Below, in pieces: positions 47,105-58,657 of a DNA stretch of 64,000 bases. Position 1 is the first letter of the stretch, and the number at the start of each line of letters is the position of its first letter. The position numbers and the translations under genes were made by a program. The notes beneath the pieces were generated by a model. The model was not told where the DNA came from and searched no databases. It saw only the letters and a list, made by a program, of their open reading frames with translations. This DNA comes from Kingdonia uniflora (lineage: Eukaryota > Streptophyta > Magnoliopsida > Ranunculales > Circaeasteraceae). The stretch is from contig JACGCM010002435.1 of the NCBI GenBank assembly GCA_014058105.1, positions 1,612,001-1,676,000 on the forward strand. Reading direction: 5' to 3'.

Positions 47105-47199
47105 TTCCCCAGCCTACCAATCTCCCCCTACCTTGTACTTTCTTTTTCTAATTCCTATAAACTACTTCCAAATTGCCCCCACCCTCCGCTCCACTTTCA

Positions 47200-48800
47200 C
47201 CCATGCCGGCAACTCCGCCGACAGAGTGGTTGCCCAGCTAGCCCTTCTTATCCAACAGTTCACACAGGCTAAAGAGCGTTATTGAATGCAATTGGGTGAA
47301 GAATGCGAAGAGTACCGGATAGAGTTTAAGAATGAACAGCAATGTTGTTTGGACAATGCCAACAGGCAATATTGTGCTATCAACAATTTGTGCAACACAG
47401 TCCGTAAGCTGCATTGACTACAGCTTTTAGGCTCTCCTTCACCGTCCCGAGCACCCACCCCTTCATGTGTCTTTGCTCAAGACCGATTATGGGCTCTACA
47501 ACATCTCCAAGTACCCCCAGTCCATTTTAGTGCCGAAGGTACTGCCCCTATTGTCCCCCCTACTGGCTTCATCCACCTTGGCATCCACCTCATAGAGGAT
47601 TCCTCTGACTCTACCCTTCGCTCCTCCAGATACCCCAAACACTTCCCTACTCGAGAATGTCTCGGGGAGCGCAACGCTGAACACATACCGAGCACTCGGC
47701 CTCATCAGCCTTGAACCCATCGATCCCCTTCATCCAACCAATGGTGCACAACAGGACTTCGACTACAAAATCTACCCTGTTATTCACATCAGCGCGAGCC
47801 CAACAGAAAACATATGGAGTTAGTTGAATAACCCTCTCTGTCCCAAGCTCCATGCTATCTAGGTGCCTCTAAATTTCTGAATCCCAAAAATTAGTAAATA
47901 TCGTATTACCGATCCTCATCCCATATTCTAGAATTTCAAAATGCTATAAGCCTTTACTCCACGGCTAACCACCTAATGTGTCTACTTTTCCCTACTAGCC
48001 TCGCAGATAGCCCTCTTCATTGGTATCATAACCTTCCTAATGGCTCGATTCTAAGCTTTGAGCAATTATTCAGCCTCTTCATAGCCTAATTTATCTTAAA
48101 CAAGGACCGCGAGGTCAGAGTCGATGCCCTTTTTAATTTCAGAAAATCCCCCAGTGAAACCCTTGAGGCCTTCACCAAGATGTTCCTCGACGAGTCGCAC
48201 AAAGTCGATATCCTTGACTGTACAAACATTGTACTCGCATATTCAAACACTTTGCCAGATAATAGTCGTGTTAATGAGTACTAGGTCCTATACAAGCCAC
48301 GAATCCTCGAGGAGATGCTCTCATAATTCAATGGCTATATCAACCTCGAGCGCCTCCGCGACGTAAATAAACAGGGGCAGCCTTCGACCACCAATCCAAA
48401 TAAACCTCGACAGGGACCACCTTCTACTCCAACACCCCTGATCGCTCCCGTCTCACAAGAGACTAAGAGCCGCAAATGTCCCCACACTGATAACACTGTA
48501 GAAGGTCGCAAAAAATGACCCAAGCCGGTCTTACCCAGACTTATTGCCCCTATTAGCACCCTTCTACCACATATCCAAGCGGAGCTCATATGGCGTACCC
48601 CTTTCCCCATTGAAGTTAAACAAGGCGAACCTTACTGTGCCAACCATAAGTGCAATTGTCATCATACCAACAAATGTTTTGCCCTGGATCGTTCTTTTGA
48701 GATAATCCTCAAGGCGGGTCGTCTACATCAGTATGTCGCTGACCTCTCTAGTTACCTTGATGGGTCATACCTCAAACCTCAGCCTGTTGTTGCTGACCCA
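47200..48800 (+). pseudogene. Tat-C gag polyprotein, degenerate
   Basis: In one main frame: QLALLIQQFTQAKERY, LGEECEEYRIEFKNEQQCCL (coiled start), then after a break near 47850, FPTSLADSPLHWYHNLPNGS, REVRVDALFNFRKSPSETLE, FTKMFLDESHKVDILDC and INLERLRDVNKQ form the capsid-like region. The C-terminal PYCANHKCNCHHTNKCFALD is the C-H-H-C motif seen also in Tat-A. Stops near 47285, 48090 and 48284. Confidence 0.88.
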
Positions 48801-48929
48801 GTCGAAGTTTACATCTACCAAGTTCATTTCACCGAAGTAAACAATATCGACAATGGCCGTTCCAAGAGCAAGTGCAAGCGCGTCGAAGAATGCTACAAAC
48901 TTACTTACCAGCAGAAGCTGCCCTCCCTC

Positions 48930-49410
48930 CTGCCAGAATCAAGTCATTGCCCTGAACTCGAAGGTATCTCTTTCATCGACTGTGACACCACGCATGTTCG
49001 CTTTCCCCATTCCGACCCTTTAGTCATCATGATTACGGTCGAACACCTCGTCCTCCACACCATGCTTATCGATACAGGAAGTGCAGCCGATGTACTTTTC
49101 CTTTAGATCGTCTAAGCCATGAACAAAACTGACCTCATCACTGCCGCCAATGTCGAACTAAATGGTTTTAATGGGGCCACCAAAGTTCTTATTGGTCGAA
49201 TTAGCCTTCCAGTTACCACCGTCCTAGTTACACTTCAAACCAGCTTTCTTGTCATCGATAGGAAGTCCGAATACCTTGGTATCCTCGGGGGTGACTGGCT
49301 CTATGCCATGCGCCATACCTTCGACCTATCATCAGACCCTTCATTTCACTATCCCTTGCGGTACATAAAATTTAAAAGGCAATCAACGCCTTACCCGTTT
49401 ATGTGAGCAT
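48930..49410 (+). pseudogene. Tat-C aspartic protease, active-site motif intact
   Basis: VEHLVLHTMLIDTGSAADVL keeps the full catalytic D-T-G-S-A. Downstream, NGFNGATKVLIGRISLPVTT and GILGGDWLYAMRHTFDLSSD give the flap and the I-L-G-D-WL block (GRDWL in relatives). One stop at about 49104 follows the active site. Confidence 0.88.
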
Positions 49411-49539
49411 CTGAAGATCGATCAGACCTAGAAACTCGTTAGACTCCTATAACAATAACTGTCTCCTTCTATTTTCATACCTTCGACACCCACCATCTCA
49501 CCTATCGAACCCACAGTCTTTATTGAACTCGACGGTCCT

Positions 49540-50340
49540 GGTCGTGGTACGTTCATTAGAACCTTTCTAGACAAGGCAGAGTGCCTTGAACTTACAGACT
49601 TCCTTCGAGCAAACAAAGACATCTTCGCGTGGACGTTCTAGGAGACGCCCGGTGTTGACACCAGTTTAGTATGTCACCGCCTCGACCTCACCCCCCATTA
49701 TACAATAATAAAATAGAAGAAGCGTACACTAGCATCACGACATCGAGAAGCGGTAAACTCATAGCGACAGGTTTTATCAAAGAAGTCAAGTATACTAATT
49801 GGATTTCCAATATTGTGGCAGTTCCTAAAAGGAACGGCAAGATCAGAATCAACGTCGACTTCACCAACCTCAACAAACACATACCGAAGGACAGCTTCCC
49901 CCTCCTGGTCATTTCAGTACTCTTGGATGCTACTGCGGAACATGAATGTCTCTCTATGATAGACGCGGGTTCGGGTTTCAATCTGGTACCCCTCATCCCC
50001 GAAGATTAGCTTAAAACTTCTTTTATCACTGAATAAGGCCTTTACTATTTTAACGTCATGCCCTTCGGCCTTAAAAATGCAGGGGCCACCTACCAATCCT
50101 CATTACAACCATGTTCAAACCCTTGCTTGGCAAGTCAGTCAAAGTTTACATCGACGACATGTTATGTAAGACCCACCAAAAACAAACCCATGTTCAGGAC
50201 TTAACCGAAGTCTTTTCGATACTTTAAGCCTTCAACATGAAACTTAACCCAGGCAAATGCCAGTTCGATATTTCGTCTGACAAATTTTTAGGCCATCCTA
50301 TCAGCAAACGAGGTATCGTGATTGACCGCACCCATATTCG
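49540..50340 (+). pseudogene. Tat-C reverse transcriptase, degenerate
   Basis: LIATGFIKEVKYTNWISNIV, VAVPKRNGKIRINVDFTNLN, CLSMIDAGSGFNLVPLIPED, VMPFGLKNAGATYQ, then after a one-base shift near 50095 KSVKVYIDDMLCKTHQKQTH (catalytic YIDD near 50150) and LNPGKCQFDI...FLGHPISKRGI. Three stops and one frameshift. Confidence 0.92.
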
Positions 50341-50990
50341 ACTCCTCATCGATATGCCTTTCCCCTAAACTAAATAAGATGTCCAAAAAGTGGTTGGTAA
50401 AATAGCGGCCCTCAACCGTTTTATTTCCAGATCCTCAGACCGCTGTGTTTGTCTCTTTTCTCTCTTATACGACCAAGACGTCCACAAAGCTAAAAAGAAA
50501 AACAACCCTGAGATTAACTAGACACCCGACTGTGAACAGGCCTACCTCAAACTTAAAACATACCTTAGTCGACCACCCATCATCAGCACCCCTATCGAAG
50601 GCAAAACACTCTCCTTATACCTCGCGGTCACCGATACCTCTATCAGGTCAGTCCTCATTCAACTCGAATCAAGCATTGAGAAACCTATACATTTTATCAG
50701 CAAAACTCTAACACCCGTAGAATCTGGATACACAAAACTTGAACGTTTTCTCCTCACCCTCGTCTACACTTCCCGCAAACTCAAACCATATTTTTAAGCT
50801 CACCCTATCCGTGTTATTACAAGTTATCCCCTTCGTGAAGTGCTCATCAAGAAAGAAAAATCCTGACGAGTACAACAGTGGTCCATTTATCTTGGAGAAC
50901 ACGATATCACATTCGAGAAGCAAGTATCTCAAAAAGGATAAGCAGTTGCCAATTTCCTTGTCGACTTCCCGGTTGAAGATGTCGACTTGG
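50340..50990 (+). pseudogene. Tat-C RT-linked RNase H
   Basis: VGKIAALNRFISRSSDRCV leads into LSRPPIISTPIEGKTLSLYL, AVTDTSIRSVLIQLESSIEK, HFISKTLTPVESGYTKLERF, VQQWSIYLGEHDITFEKQ and VANFLVDFPVEDVDLEEHE. This is the gypsy RNase H followed by the acidic linker that precedes the second RNase H. Stops near 50518, 50796 and 50938. Confidence 0.9.
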
Positions 50991-51049
50991 AAGAACATGA
51001 AGACGACCTTCCAGAAGACCATCCCGGGCCAACAGATCCAAGGAGCCCT

Positions 51050-51480
51050 AATACAGGCTAGTATCTCTTCACAGACGAATCCGCTGGACCTAACGGTTTT
51101 GGGGTCTGTATAGTACTGGTCACACCTACCAATGATCAAATTGAAAAGGCAGCTAAGTTAAACTTCGAATACTCCAACAACGAGGCTGAGTATGAAGCCT
51201 TGATCCATGGCCTTGATCTCGCACTCGACCTCAACATCCTTAAAGTTGCAGTTTTCACAGATTCCCAACTCATTCAGAGATAATACACATGTAAAAATCA
51301 AGCCAATGGTCGCATGGCTGAATATGTTGCTCTCGTCCGACAACGTATGAACCATTTCCCTGAAATATCATCTATCACTCACTATCCCCGAGGCCAAAAC
51401 AAACACACAGATGCCCTCACCTACATAGCAGCTATGATAGCCCTGTCCGAATCTTGAACTCTCCATATCGAAGTACTCGA
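51050..51480 (+). pseudogene. Tat-C archaeal-type RNase H
   Basis: YLFTDESAGPNGFGVCIVLV (DGS altered to DES), FEYSNNEAEYEALIHGLDLA, LKVAVFTDSQLIQR and QANGRMAEYVALVRQRMNHF give the three acidic residues of an aRNH domain. HYPRGQNKHTDALTYIAAM is the usual end (PR..N..AD.L). One stop near 51283. Confidence 0.88.
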
Positions 51481-51549
51481 ACGTCCAAGTATAGACTAGA
51501 TGGAAGTCAATGCCATCAATACTGGGGGCGAGAGTCTCGATCTAGATGA

Positions 51550-52770
51550 CAGATAAAAACCGTTCCTCGATTACTTCAACAATGCTATCCTCCCAGATGA
51601 TCCCAAAGATAGAAGGTCATTATTAGAAAACTGCCACAGATACACAATCCTCAAACGCGAGTTATATCGCAAATCCCCAAATGGCGTCCTCCTTCGATGT
51701 ATTCCGCAAAATAAAGCTTCTTCAATCCTAGCCAAACTCCACGAAGGAACTTGCGGTGCTCACACTGTAGGTCGATCTATGGCCCTTCGATCCGTCTCCC
51801 AAGCTTTATTCTGGCCCAATATGAAAAAGAAAGTTGAAGAATACGCCAGACACTATAACAAATGCAAATGTCATGCATACGACATCCATAGCCCTTCGCA
51901 AGACCTCCATTTCAGTCAAGTCTCTTGGCCATTCAAACGGTAGGTCATTGATCTCATAGAACCCTTCCCCAAACCATCTGGCAGCCGAGATAATATCCTG
52001 GTTGCAACAGACTATTTTTCCAAATAGGTCGAAGCCGTACCTTTGTGTCGAACCAGATAAGAAGAAGTCATCAAATTTCTATGGGAAAACATCATTACAC
52101 GCATCGGCTGCCCTCATATGATTCGTTGTGACAATGGTCCACAATTTGCTGGGAACAAACTCAAAAATTTCCTCAATAAATACAACATCATCCTCTCACC
52201 CTCAACACCTTACTACCCCCAAGGGAATGGACGGGTCGAAGCAATCAACAAAACTATAGTCGAAGGTCTTAAGAAGGGTATTAATACAAAGAAAGGACGA
52301 CGGGTTCAAAAATTACAACATGTCCTCTGGGCCTATCGAATAATACCAAGAAAAGCAACATGTTGTACTCCTTTCCATCAAGCCTATGGTACTGAAGCAG
52401 TACTCCCTATTCAATTTAAAGTACCCACATGAGATCCCAACCTCCCAGACGAAGATAATGAATTTAAACTCGGATGCAATATGCTATGGATCGACAAAAC
52501 CAAAAACCGAGCCATCGCAAACCTCGGCTGTTACCATCTATCCCTCCAGAAGTCATATAACAAGTGAGTTTAACCACGAATTTTCAGCATTGAGGATCTT
52601 GTACTTCAACGTGTTATACAGTCTTTGAAGCCTCAAAATGCCGGTAAGCTGGCCTAATCTTGGGAAGGACCTTATGTCGTTTACGATAAAAACGACAAGG
52701 GTTCATATTACTTGATGACAAAAGATGAAGAGCCTCTACCAAATCCATAGAATAAAATGCAGTTAGTGTC
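51550..52770 (+). pseudogene. Tat-C integrase, degenerate
   Basis: KLHEGTCGAHTVGRSMALR and HYNKCKCHAYD form the zinc part (second half altered). WPFKR*VIDLIEPFPKPSGS holds the first Asp, IGCPHMIRCDNGPQFAGNKL the second, and YYPQGNGRVEAINKTIVEGL the Glu. WAYRIIPRKATCCTPFHQAY and GTEAVLPIQ follow, and the C-terminal module AGKLA*SWEGPYVVYDKN is the GPY/F-type end at about 52650. Stops are few and mostly single-base. Confidence 0.92.
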
Positions 52771-52865
52771 ATACAACAGACCACAGCCTTCACCTTGTTC
52801 CACTGATGTAAATATATTATAAATCAATAAACATCTTTTCCTGAGAACTTCGTATCCTATTTTCC

Positions 52866-53500
52866 AGTAATTTTCTTGGTTCGCCCTAAGTATCATGTCA
52901 ACCCTTCGAATCGACTGATACTTGGGGGCGACCTTGGAATTTTTCAAGTCTCTAATATTCGAGCAAACACGAGGGGCACGAATGGCTGAGAGACCGGACA
53001 CTCAAGAATACATTGGGGGTGAATACGTTCTACTTCGATCAGGCTCAGGCCTTCGAAGTCCAGTAAATTTCTTGGTTCACCCTAAGTATCATGTTAACTC
53101 TTCAACCCGACTGATACTTGGGGTGACCTTGAAATTTTTCAAGTCTCCAATATTTGGGCAAACTTGAGGGGCACGAATGGTCGAGAGACTGGACCCTCGA
53201 GAATGCATTGGGGGCGAACACATTCTACTTCAATCAGGCTCAGGCCTTTGAAGTCTAGTAAATTTCTTGGTTCACCCTAAGTATCATGTCAACCCTTCGA
53301 CCCGACTGATACTTGGGGGTGACCTTAGAATTTTTCAAGTCTCTAATATTCGAGCAAACTTGAGGGGCACGAATGATCGAGAGACTAAACCCTTGAGAAT
53401 GCATTGGGGGCGACCACATTCTACTTCGATCAAGATCAGGCCTTCAAAGTCCAGTAAAATTCTTGGTCCCACCCATATGTCACATTAATCTCTTGACTGA
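52866..53500 (+). repeat. Tandem array, about 195-bp unit, three copies plus a partial fourth, in Tat-C
   Basis: CTTGGTTC(A/G)CCCTAAGTATC occurs at 52875, 53071 and 53266, and a decayed form at 53462; spacing 196, 195 and 196 bp. Shared words include GACTGATACTTGGGGGCGAC and GAGGGGCACGAATGGC. It begins right after pol. Each unit holds a TGATACTTGGGG phrase and its near-reverse CCCTAAGTATCATG, so it can form a hairpin. It is unrelated in sequence to the Tat-B array. Confidence 0.92.
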
Positions 53501-53871
53501 TACTCGGGGAACCATCTCGAAGCTTTTTAAGGTTTGACAATTCTATAAGCATTCCAAACTTGCAGTATACGCAGATACAAGTAGATAAGAATATTAACAA
53601 CTCTACTACATACAAGAACTTTTGGTACAATATATATCAGAGAATCAAGTTCAACCCAAATCAATTCAAACCAAGTTTTGAGCACACATCAGGATTCTAG
53701 CACAGCAACTCAGTACAAATAACTCTCAACACAAACCAGTTTCAGTATAGCTTACATCAGAAATTCAAACCAATCACAAGTTCACAACTCAAGTACGAAG
53801 CAAGCTCAATATTGTTCAAATATTACTGCACAACAGAAAGATCAGAAAAAGCTATTTGACACGCTCAGTAC
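53501..53871 (+). other. Spacer between tandem array and antisense gene of Tat-C
   Basis: A-rich sequence with CAAGTTC/CAACTCA-type low-complexity repetition; no gene. It contains the 3' end of the antisense transcript if that gene is transcribed. Confidence 0.5.
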
Positions 53872-56007
53872 TATACCTCATATCAGAGTTACTGCAACAT
53901 CTCCTCTCACAGTGTTCTCTTTGCCAATAATCCCAGCACCTTCTGTCGAAGGGTTCGACTCAGCAGCACCTACGGCCCCTCTGGTCATAGTAGTAGCAGC
54001 AACTATGTCTATCACAGGAGTCTCCGGGACATCTCCCACTCTTACACCCACACGAGAAATACCTATTTTGGCCCCCTCTATCTGAAGAGCATCGTCAACA
54101 ACAAGATCACTGGTTTTGGGCAAGCGTTGTAAAGTTTTAGGATCATACCCCAAATCTTCGATGAACTCCTTGAGCCTAACATTAGTCTCACATTCATCAT
54201 CAAACTGCCCTTGGAAGGTCTCCTTTTATTCTACAATAACCCTATCCTTCTCAGCCAGTTTTACATTCAGAACTTGTGTATGAGTGTACCATTGAGCTTT
54301 GAGCCTCCCCTCGCATTCATCTCTAATAGTCCCCTGATCTTACTTCAAAATGCCAATTTTTGAAATCAGCGATGCTTCAATCTCTCGAACAAGCTCCAGA
54401 TTGTCAACTGCCTGCTTTAACTTCCTTATTGCTACCTTTTGTACCTTGTTGAAAGCCTGTACTCAAGCATCTATCTGCTAGAATATTTGAGCATCAGTAT
54501 CTCTCGAAACATGGTGCACTTAAGAAAATTTTAGAATTACAAAAAAAAAAAAGTTACCTGATACATACTCTTCTTCATCTGGATCAGTGCCACAGAGTTA
54601 CGCCATCCTAGCAGCCTTAGCTCAAGCCTACTCCTCCCGTTCGAATGTGGTTAGTTCTTTGTCCATATCCTCTGCATCATCATCCCCCAACGCTCTGCGC
54701 CTCTTCTGTTGAGGTCCCTTTGGTTGCTTTACCTTTGGAGATTCGGGAAAGACCTTCCCTTTCCCTTTGTCAGCCTGCGCCAACGCCTGCCTTGAAACAT
54801 CACGAAATACTTCGGGTACTGGCACTGCCTGCCTTGACGCCAATTGCCCCTTCGGCACATAATTTACCTTCCTCAATAATTTCACTTTCTTCATTCCTTC
54901 GAATCTTTCTTGATGGCTTCGGCGTAATAGGTACATTTCGAAGCAGGGAATCTATCTTCTTCTGCATTTTCCTCTTAATATTAAGCCCCTTGAACACAGA
55001 GTTTACCTACTCGTCGTCCCAGTTGATTAACGCGTCAATATAATCCCTTGGATTTGCCCAAGTCCAGGAATTAGGACTTTCAGAACAAACAAAAACATAT
55101 TTATCAGTCTATTTAATCAATACGACAACAAATCTTTGACAAGAAACTTACTTGGATTATAGACCTTATGTTGTAACTTATAAGGATCTTCTCCTTCGAC
55201 ATTCTCATAGTTACCCTGTACTACAACCGAATCTTTATCTCACCCTCGACCCGTCGAGCACAAATCAAATAACCAAGGCTTATCCGTGTGACACTGGATT
55301 TGATATATGTCGACCTTCTGGTTTACATTCTTGGAGTAGAACGAGACAATATCGTACCACTTAAATAAGCCTCTCCCCTCACCTCGCAGTTTTACATTTA
55401 TACTCTCAATTACCTTCATCATTTCGTAAAAGTTTATATTCATCTGGCACAGGGCCACATCCTAAAAGTTCAGCACCTTCTTCACCTACCTTCAAAGGGG
55501 TAACTGCATTCCTAACCAAATTTGGCCTCTATTCACCATAATACCCTCTTGAGGTTTAGACTGGAAGCTGTACCCTAACCTCGCAACATATAATATTACC
55601 CCTACCTTCGACAGCTCAAATTTAGCCATAAATCGATCTAGTCTCTGCTTCTCTTTAGCCGTGATAGAACTAATGGCCTCATCCAAATCAGTCGATTCCT
55701 CACTATTATCACTTTGCTCTCCCTCTCCCCTTTCATCACCCGAGGGATCAATACTACCTTCACGTCTTCCTCTTTATCCTCCCTCCATTTCTCCCTCATC
55801 ACTCTCCCCGGTCACTACTGTCTTATGACGTTTACTACCTGAAGCCCCAAATTCAGGAAACACCATTGCTAATGGGGCATCTTTCACAATATCTAACTCT
55901 TCTACGTCCCTGCCCTCACCCATCGGAGCATGACCAGACACACTAGCCTCATTTTCTTCAATCTCCTCGTCTATTAGCCATAGTCTTGAAGATCGACGAG
56001 TACACAT
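53872..56007 (-). pseudogene. Tat-C antisense gene: Transposase_28-like domain, introns, coiled-coil exon
   Basis: Opposite to Tat-C gag-pol. ATG at 56007 (MCTRRSSRLWLIDEE), acidic part to 55774, then KEKQRLDRFMAKFELSKVGV, PQEGIMVNRGQIWLGMQLPL, DVALCQMNINFYEMMKVIES, RGLFKWYDIVSFYSKN and DIYQIQCHTDKPWLFDL. The exon ends KVYNPS at donor 55151 (intron 55151-55077); the end matches LYLNPS in Tat-A. The next exon (55076-54558) is basic (PKPSRKIRRNEESEI, KGPQQKRRRALGDDD). After an intron from 54557 to about 54480, a coiled-coil exon (VAIRKLKQAVDNLELVREIE) continues to GVRVGDVPETPVIDIVA and a stop at about 53878. Several stops interrupt the exons. Confidence 0.7.
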
Positions 56008-56070
56008 CTTATCCTATAGAAGATGAGGCACGCAATTAGATCGATATATTTAACTATTTTGTGTCAATAG

Positions 56071-56080
56071 CCTATTTATA
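56071..56080 (-). promoter_or_regulatory. TATA box of Tat-C antisense gene (proximal)
   Basis: TATAAATAGG on the minus strand, 64 nt upstream of the ATG at 56007. A second TATA (TATATATAG, 56461-56469) lies farther up and is followed by a donor-like CAG/GTATGTCC at about 56307 and an acceptor-like TTCTATAG near 56018, so a longer transcript with a leader intron is also possible. Confidence 0.5.
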
Positions 56081-57069
56081 CCTACTCTCTCCAACTTAGG
56101 CCATCATAATCGAATACTGGACCATAATCCCTACTACACCGTCAATACCCTCAGATCCTCAAAAAACTTGACCCACGGATACATGTTTTCCCTCGGTCCT
56201 CGGTCATATCATCATAACTATAAACCCTAGCAGACTCTACACTACTATCCACTCAACATACAAAAATAGAAGACGAAGCAACAATACAGAAGTAAGAAGG
56301 ACATACCTGTTTAAGCAAAGTATTTCTCCTTCCTTTCAGCAATTCAGATGATCCCACAATAACTACTGAGCTCTATGGAACAATGGCGTATGTTTCCCTT
56401 TCTCCCACTCTCTGACTTTTCTATAAGTGGGTAATCAGGAGCAGTAACAACGCCCTTGCACTATATATACCACCTTGATTTCCAAAACCGCTATCATTAC
56501 CACTACCCCACTACTCTTATTTTTTAGCTACGATATGTTTTATCGAATTTACCCTTCATTACCCCACGTGCGCGTTTCACGCACACATTTCCATAATTTT
56601 ATATACATAAAACAACTAGAACCTTCTGATCCCTACTCAAAACTGTGAAATCATATCCTCACATCAAATCAACCTTTTTTCTATAAACCAAGGAAGCATC
56701 ATGATGCCTGTAAGACACTCTGCCCTAGGCTCCGTACAGTTTCTGACATGCCAGCTGTTTGGACTGTCAGTTTTGCCAATTGAAGCCAATCAACCTTCGT
56801 CTACATCACCTCTCAAACATTCGTCCTTAGATAACCTAATATTTGAATTCAAAACATGCCAATAATGCGTGTCTCAAGCAAACTATTTTCACACCTAAAT
56901 TACCTTCGAATGTTATATTTGTCCTACTTATAACAAAATAGTTTAGTATCTTACTTCGACAGTCACCTCATAAATTGTCAAATTCATTCGAGCAGACGCC
57001 CGTACACCGAAATAGAAAAGAAAGTAATCAACTACAAGCACTCCAACCATCCTATTTTACTATAATAAA

Positions 57070-57415
57070 GCATCCCCTATTTTCAAACGGGACAGCTCTT
57101 CGAAGACTCAGCCTCAACATCTTCCTTTTCCACCACCTCCTCAGCCGAAGACTCCAGGAAGGCCAACCGGTCGCCAGAAAGTTGGCCCATCATTAGTAGT
57201 ACCCCACACCAATACGCATAGGGCATCCCACTAATGGGTACCCCTGGCTCTACTTCAAATTAATCTGGCATTGCCCAATCCTGGCCTTGATCATCAAAAT
57301 ACCTCTGCTTCAGTTCGAGTATCTTCTCCCATATACGAAGGACCCTTGTCTCCACTCGGTTTTGGTACTTGGTGTTTGGAGCATTTCTGTTGCTTTGGGA
57401 CAAAGACGCAGACAT
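57070..57415 (-). pseudogene. Small antisense ORF, copy 1, Tat-C
   Basis: ATG at 57415 (MSASLSQSNRNAPNTKYQNR), then VLRIWEKILELKQRYFDDQG and WAMPD, a stop at 57260, and in the same frame FEVEPGVPISGMPYAYWCGV and LSGDRLAFLESSAEEVVEKE. The order matches copy 2 at 58075-58402 almost word for word in layout (APNT..R / ELK..FF.D...DW.M.D..E.EPG..I.G..YAY). No known domain. An upstream in-frame ATG at 57490 exists, but the TATA box at 57466 favours the inner start. Confidence 0.55.
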
Positions 57416-57465
57416 TTTGCTCGGAGAAGAAGGAACAGATGTATGAAATTCTCCTAAAAACACCC

Positions 57466-57474
57466 TACTTATAC
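57466..57474 (-). promoter_or_regulatory. TATA box of small antisense ORF copy 1
   Basis: TATAAGTAG on the minus strand, 51 nt upstream of the ATG at 57415. Confidence 0.5.
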
Positions 57475-58074
57475 TTGAAAGCAGGTACATTTAAACCCTC
57501 CTTAATCAGAACTGCATTTATCATACTCTTCAAACATTTCCCTCGGAATCCCAACAGTCAAACCTTTTCGACTTCCCAGACTCAACCGTTTCATCAGCAT
57601 GCGCATCTAGCACCTATTTTCGAGGTCTTACAGTCGCCACATCCACAGTTTCAAACCCTCGATCCCTCTATGCCTCCTCCTATAACTCTTTCAATACATA
57701 CATTGAACTTTGAGATTTTAGAGGCAATTACTCATTCCAGGTCGAATATTAACCATTGTCTTCGATACCTACATGTCATATCGATGCACTTTTCCCCTCG
57801 AAGATAGCTTTTTCTATTAATTACCCTTCAAAGTTGGATGTTCGATTCCGCTCCTACAATCTATTCGTCTACAATATTTTCTAGATACAAAATTACATAG
57901 TTTCAGTGAAATGTTGTTCTCATTCCATTATGTTGATTACAATAAAGAGAAGATAAAGGAAGAAGAGGAAAATCTATGAAAATAACAACTGAAACAAAAA
58001 ACCTTCAAACACAACAATACAAAAAATAACAAAACCTATCACCACCCTTCCACAACCTTATAAAGAACCTGTCC

Positions 58075-58402
58075 TATTTTTAGACAGGCCAGATCCTCCT
58101 GTCCAGCTCTATCCCTCAACCAACTGATCTTCTTCCTGAACAAGACGTTCGGTTAAACCCGACAGGAAGAAGTAACGTTCTTCAGCAGTTGTGCACCTCT
58201 ACCGTAACATTCCCCAAAAGTACGCATAGGAGTCCCCGTTGATCGACTCCCCAGGCTCTGCCTCCACCAGGTCTGACATATCCCAGTCGAGTTTCTTGTC
58301 CCTAAAGAACTTTAGTTTCAGTTCAGCCGTTTTTCGCCCTACGTGGCAGTTTCTGGCGAAACCAATCCTTCTCTAATCGCGTGTGTTGGGAGTGGTATCC
58401 AT
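58075..58402 (-). pseudogene. Small antisense ORF, copy 2, Tat-C
   Basis: ATG at 58402 in a good context (AAAACAAAATGG). Reads MDTTPNTRD, stop, RRIGFARNCHVGRKTAELKL, KFFRDKKLDWDMSDLVEAEP, GESINGDSYAYFWGMLR, stop, RCTTAEERYFLPVGFNRT. It is a diverged duplicate of 57070-57415. Together they occupy the 1.5 kb before the polypurine tract. Confidence 0.55.
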
Positions 58403-58471
58403 TTTGTTTTTGCGGAAAATAGAGAAAGAAAATGAAGATGAAGAGTATACAGTGGTACCCCTTAAAAGCCC

Positions 58472-58480
58472 TATTTATAG
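58472..58480 (-). promoter_or_regulatory. TATA box of small antisense ORF copy 2
   Basis: TATAAATAG (within GCTATAAATAGGGC) on the minus strand, 70 nt upstream of the ATG at 58402. Confidence 0.6.
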
Positions 58481-58644
58481 CTTGATTAACAGCATTTATT
58501 ACTCCGTAATCACCACAACATCGTAATTACCCTCCTTTATTACCTTCCTCGGAAATCAAATATGCCTCAGTTAACTGTTCGACTTCTAACAGCCAACAGT
58601 TTTTCTTAGTAAACGTCTCTAAACCTATTTTCGAGACCCTTGTT

Positions 58645-58657
58645 GAGAGGGAGCGAA
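58645..58657 (+). promoter_or_regulatory. Polypurine tract of Tat-C
   Basis: GAGAGGGAGCGAA directly before the TG of the 3' LTR at 58658. Confidence 0.85.

Noticed and set aside
50708..51139. 143-codon minus-strand ORF in Tat-C
   Set aside because: Fully overlaps RNase H domains read on the plus strand.
57271..57807. 178-codon plus-strand ORF in Tat-C
   Set aside because: Overlaps the small antisense ORF and its TATA box; composition (Pro/Phe/His-rich) fits a complement of the antisense reading. No gag or pol similarity.
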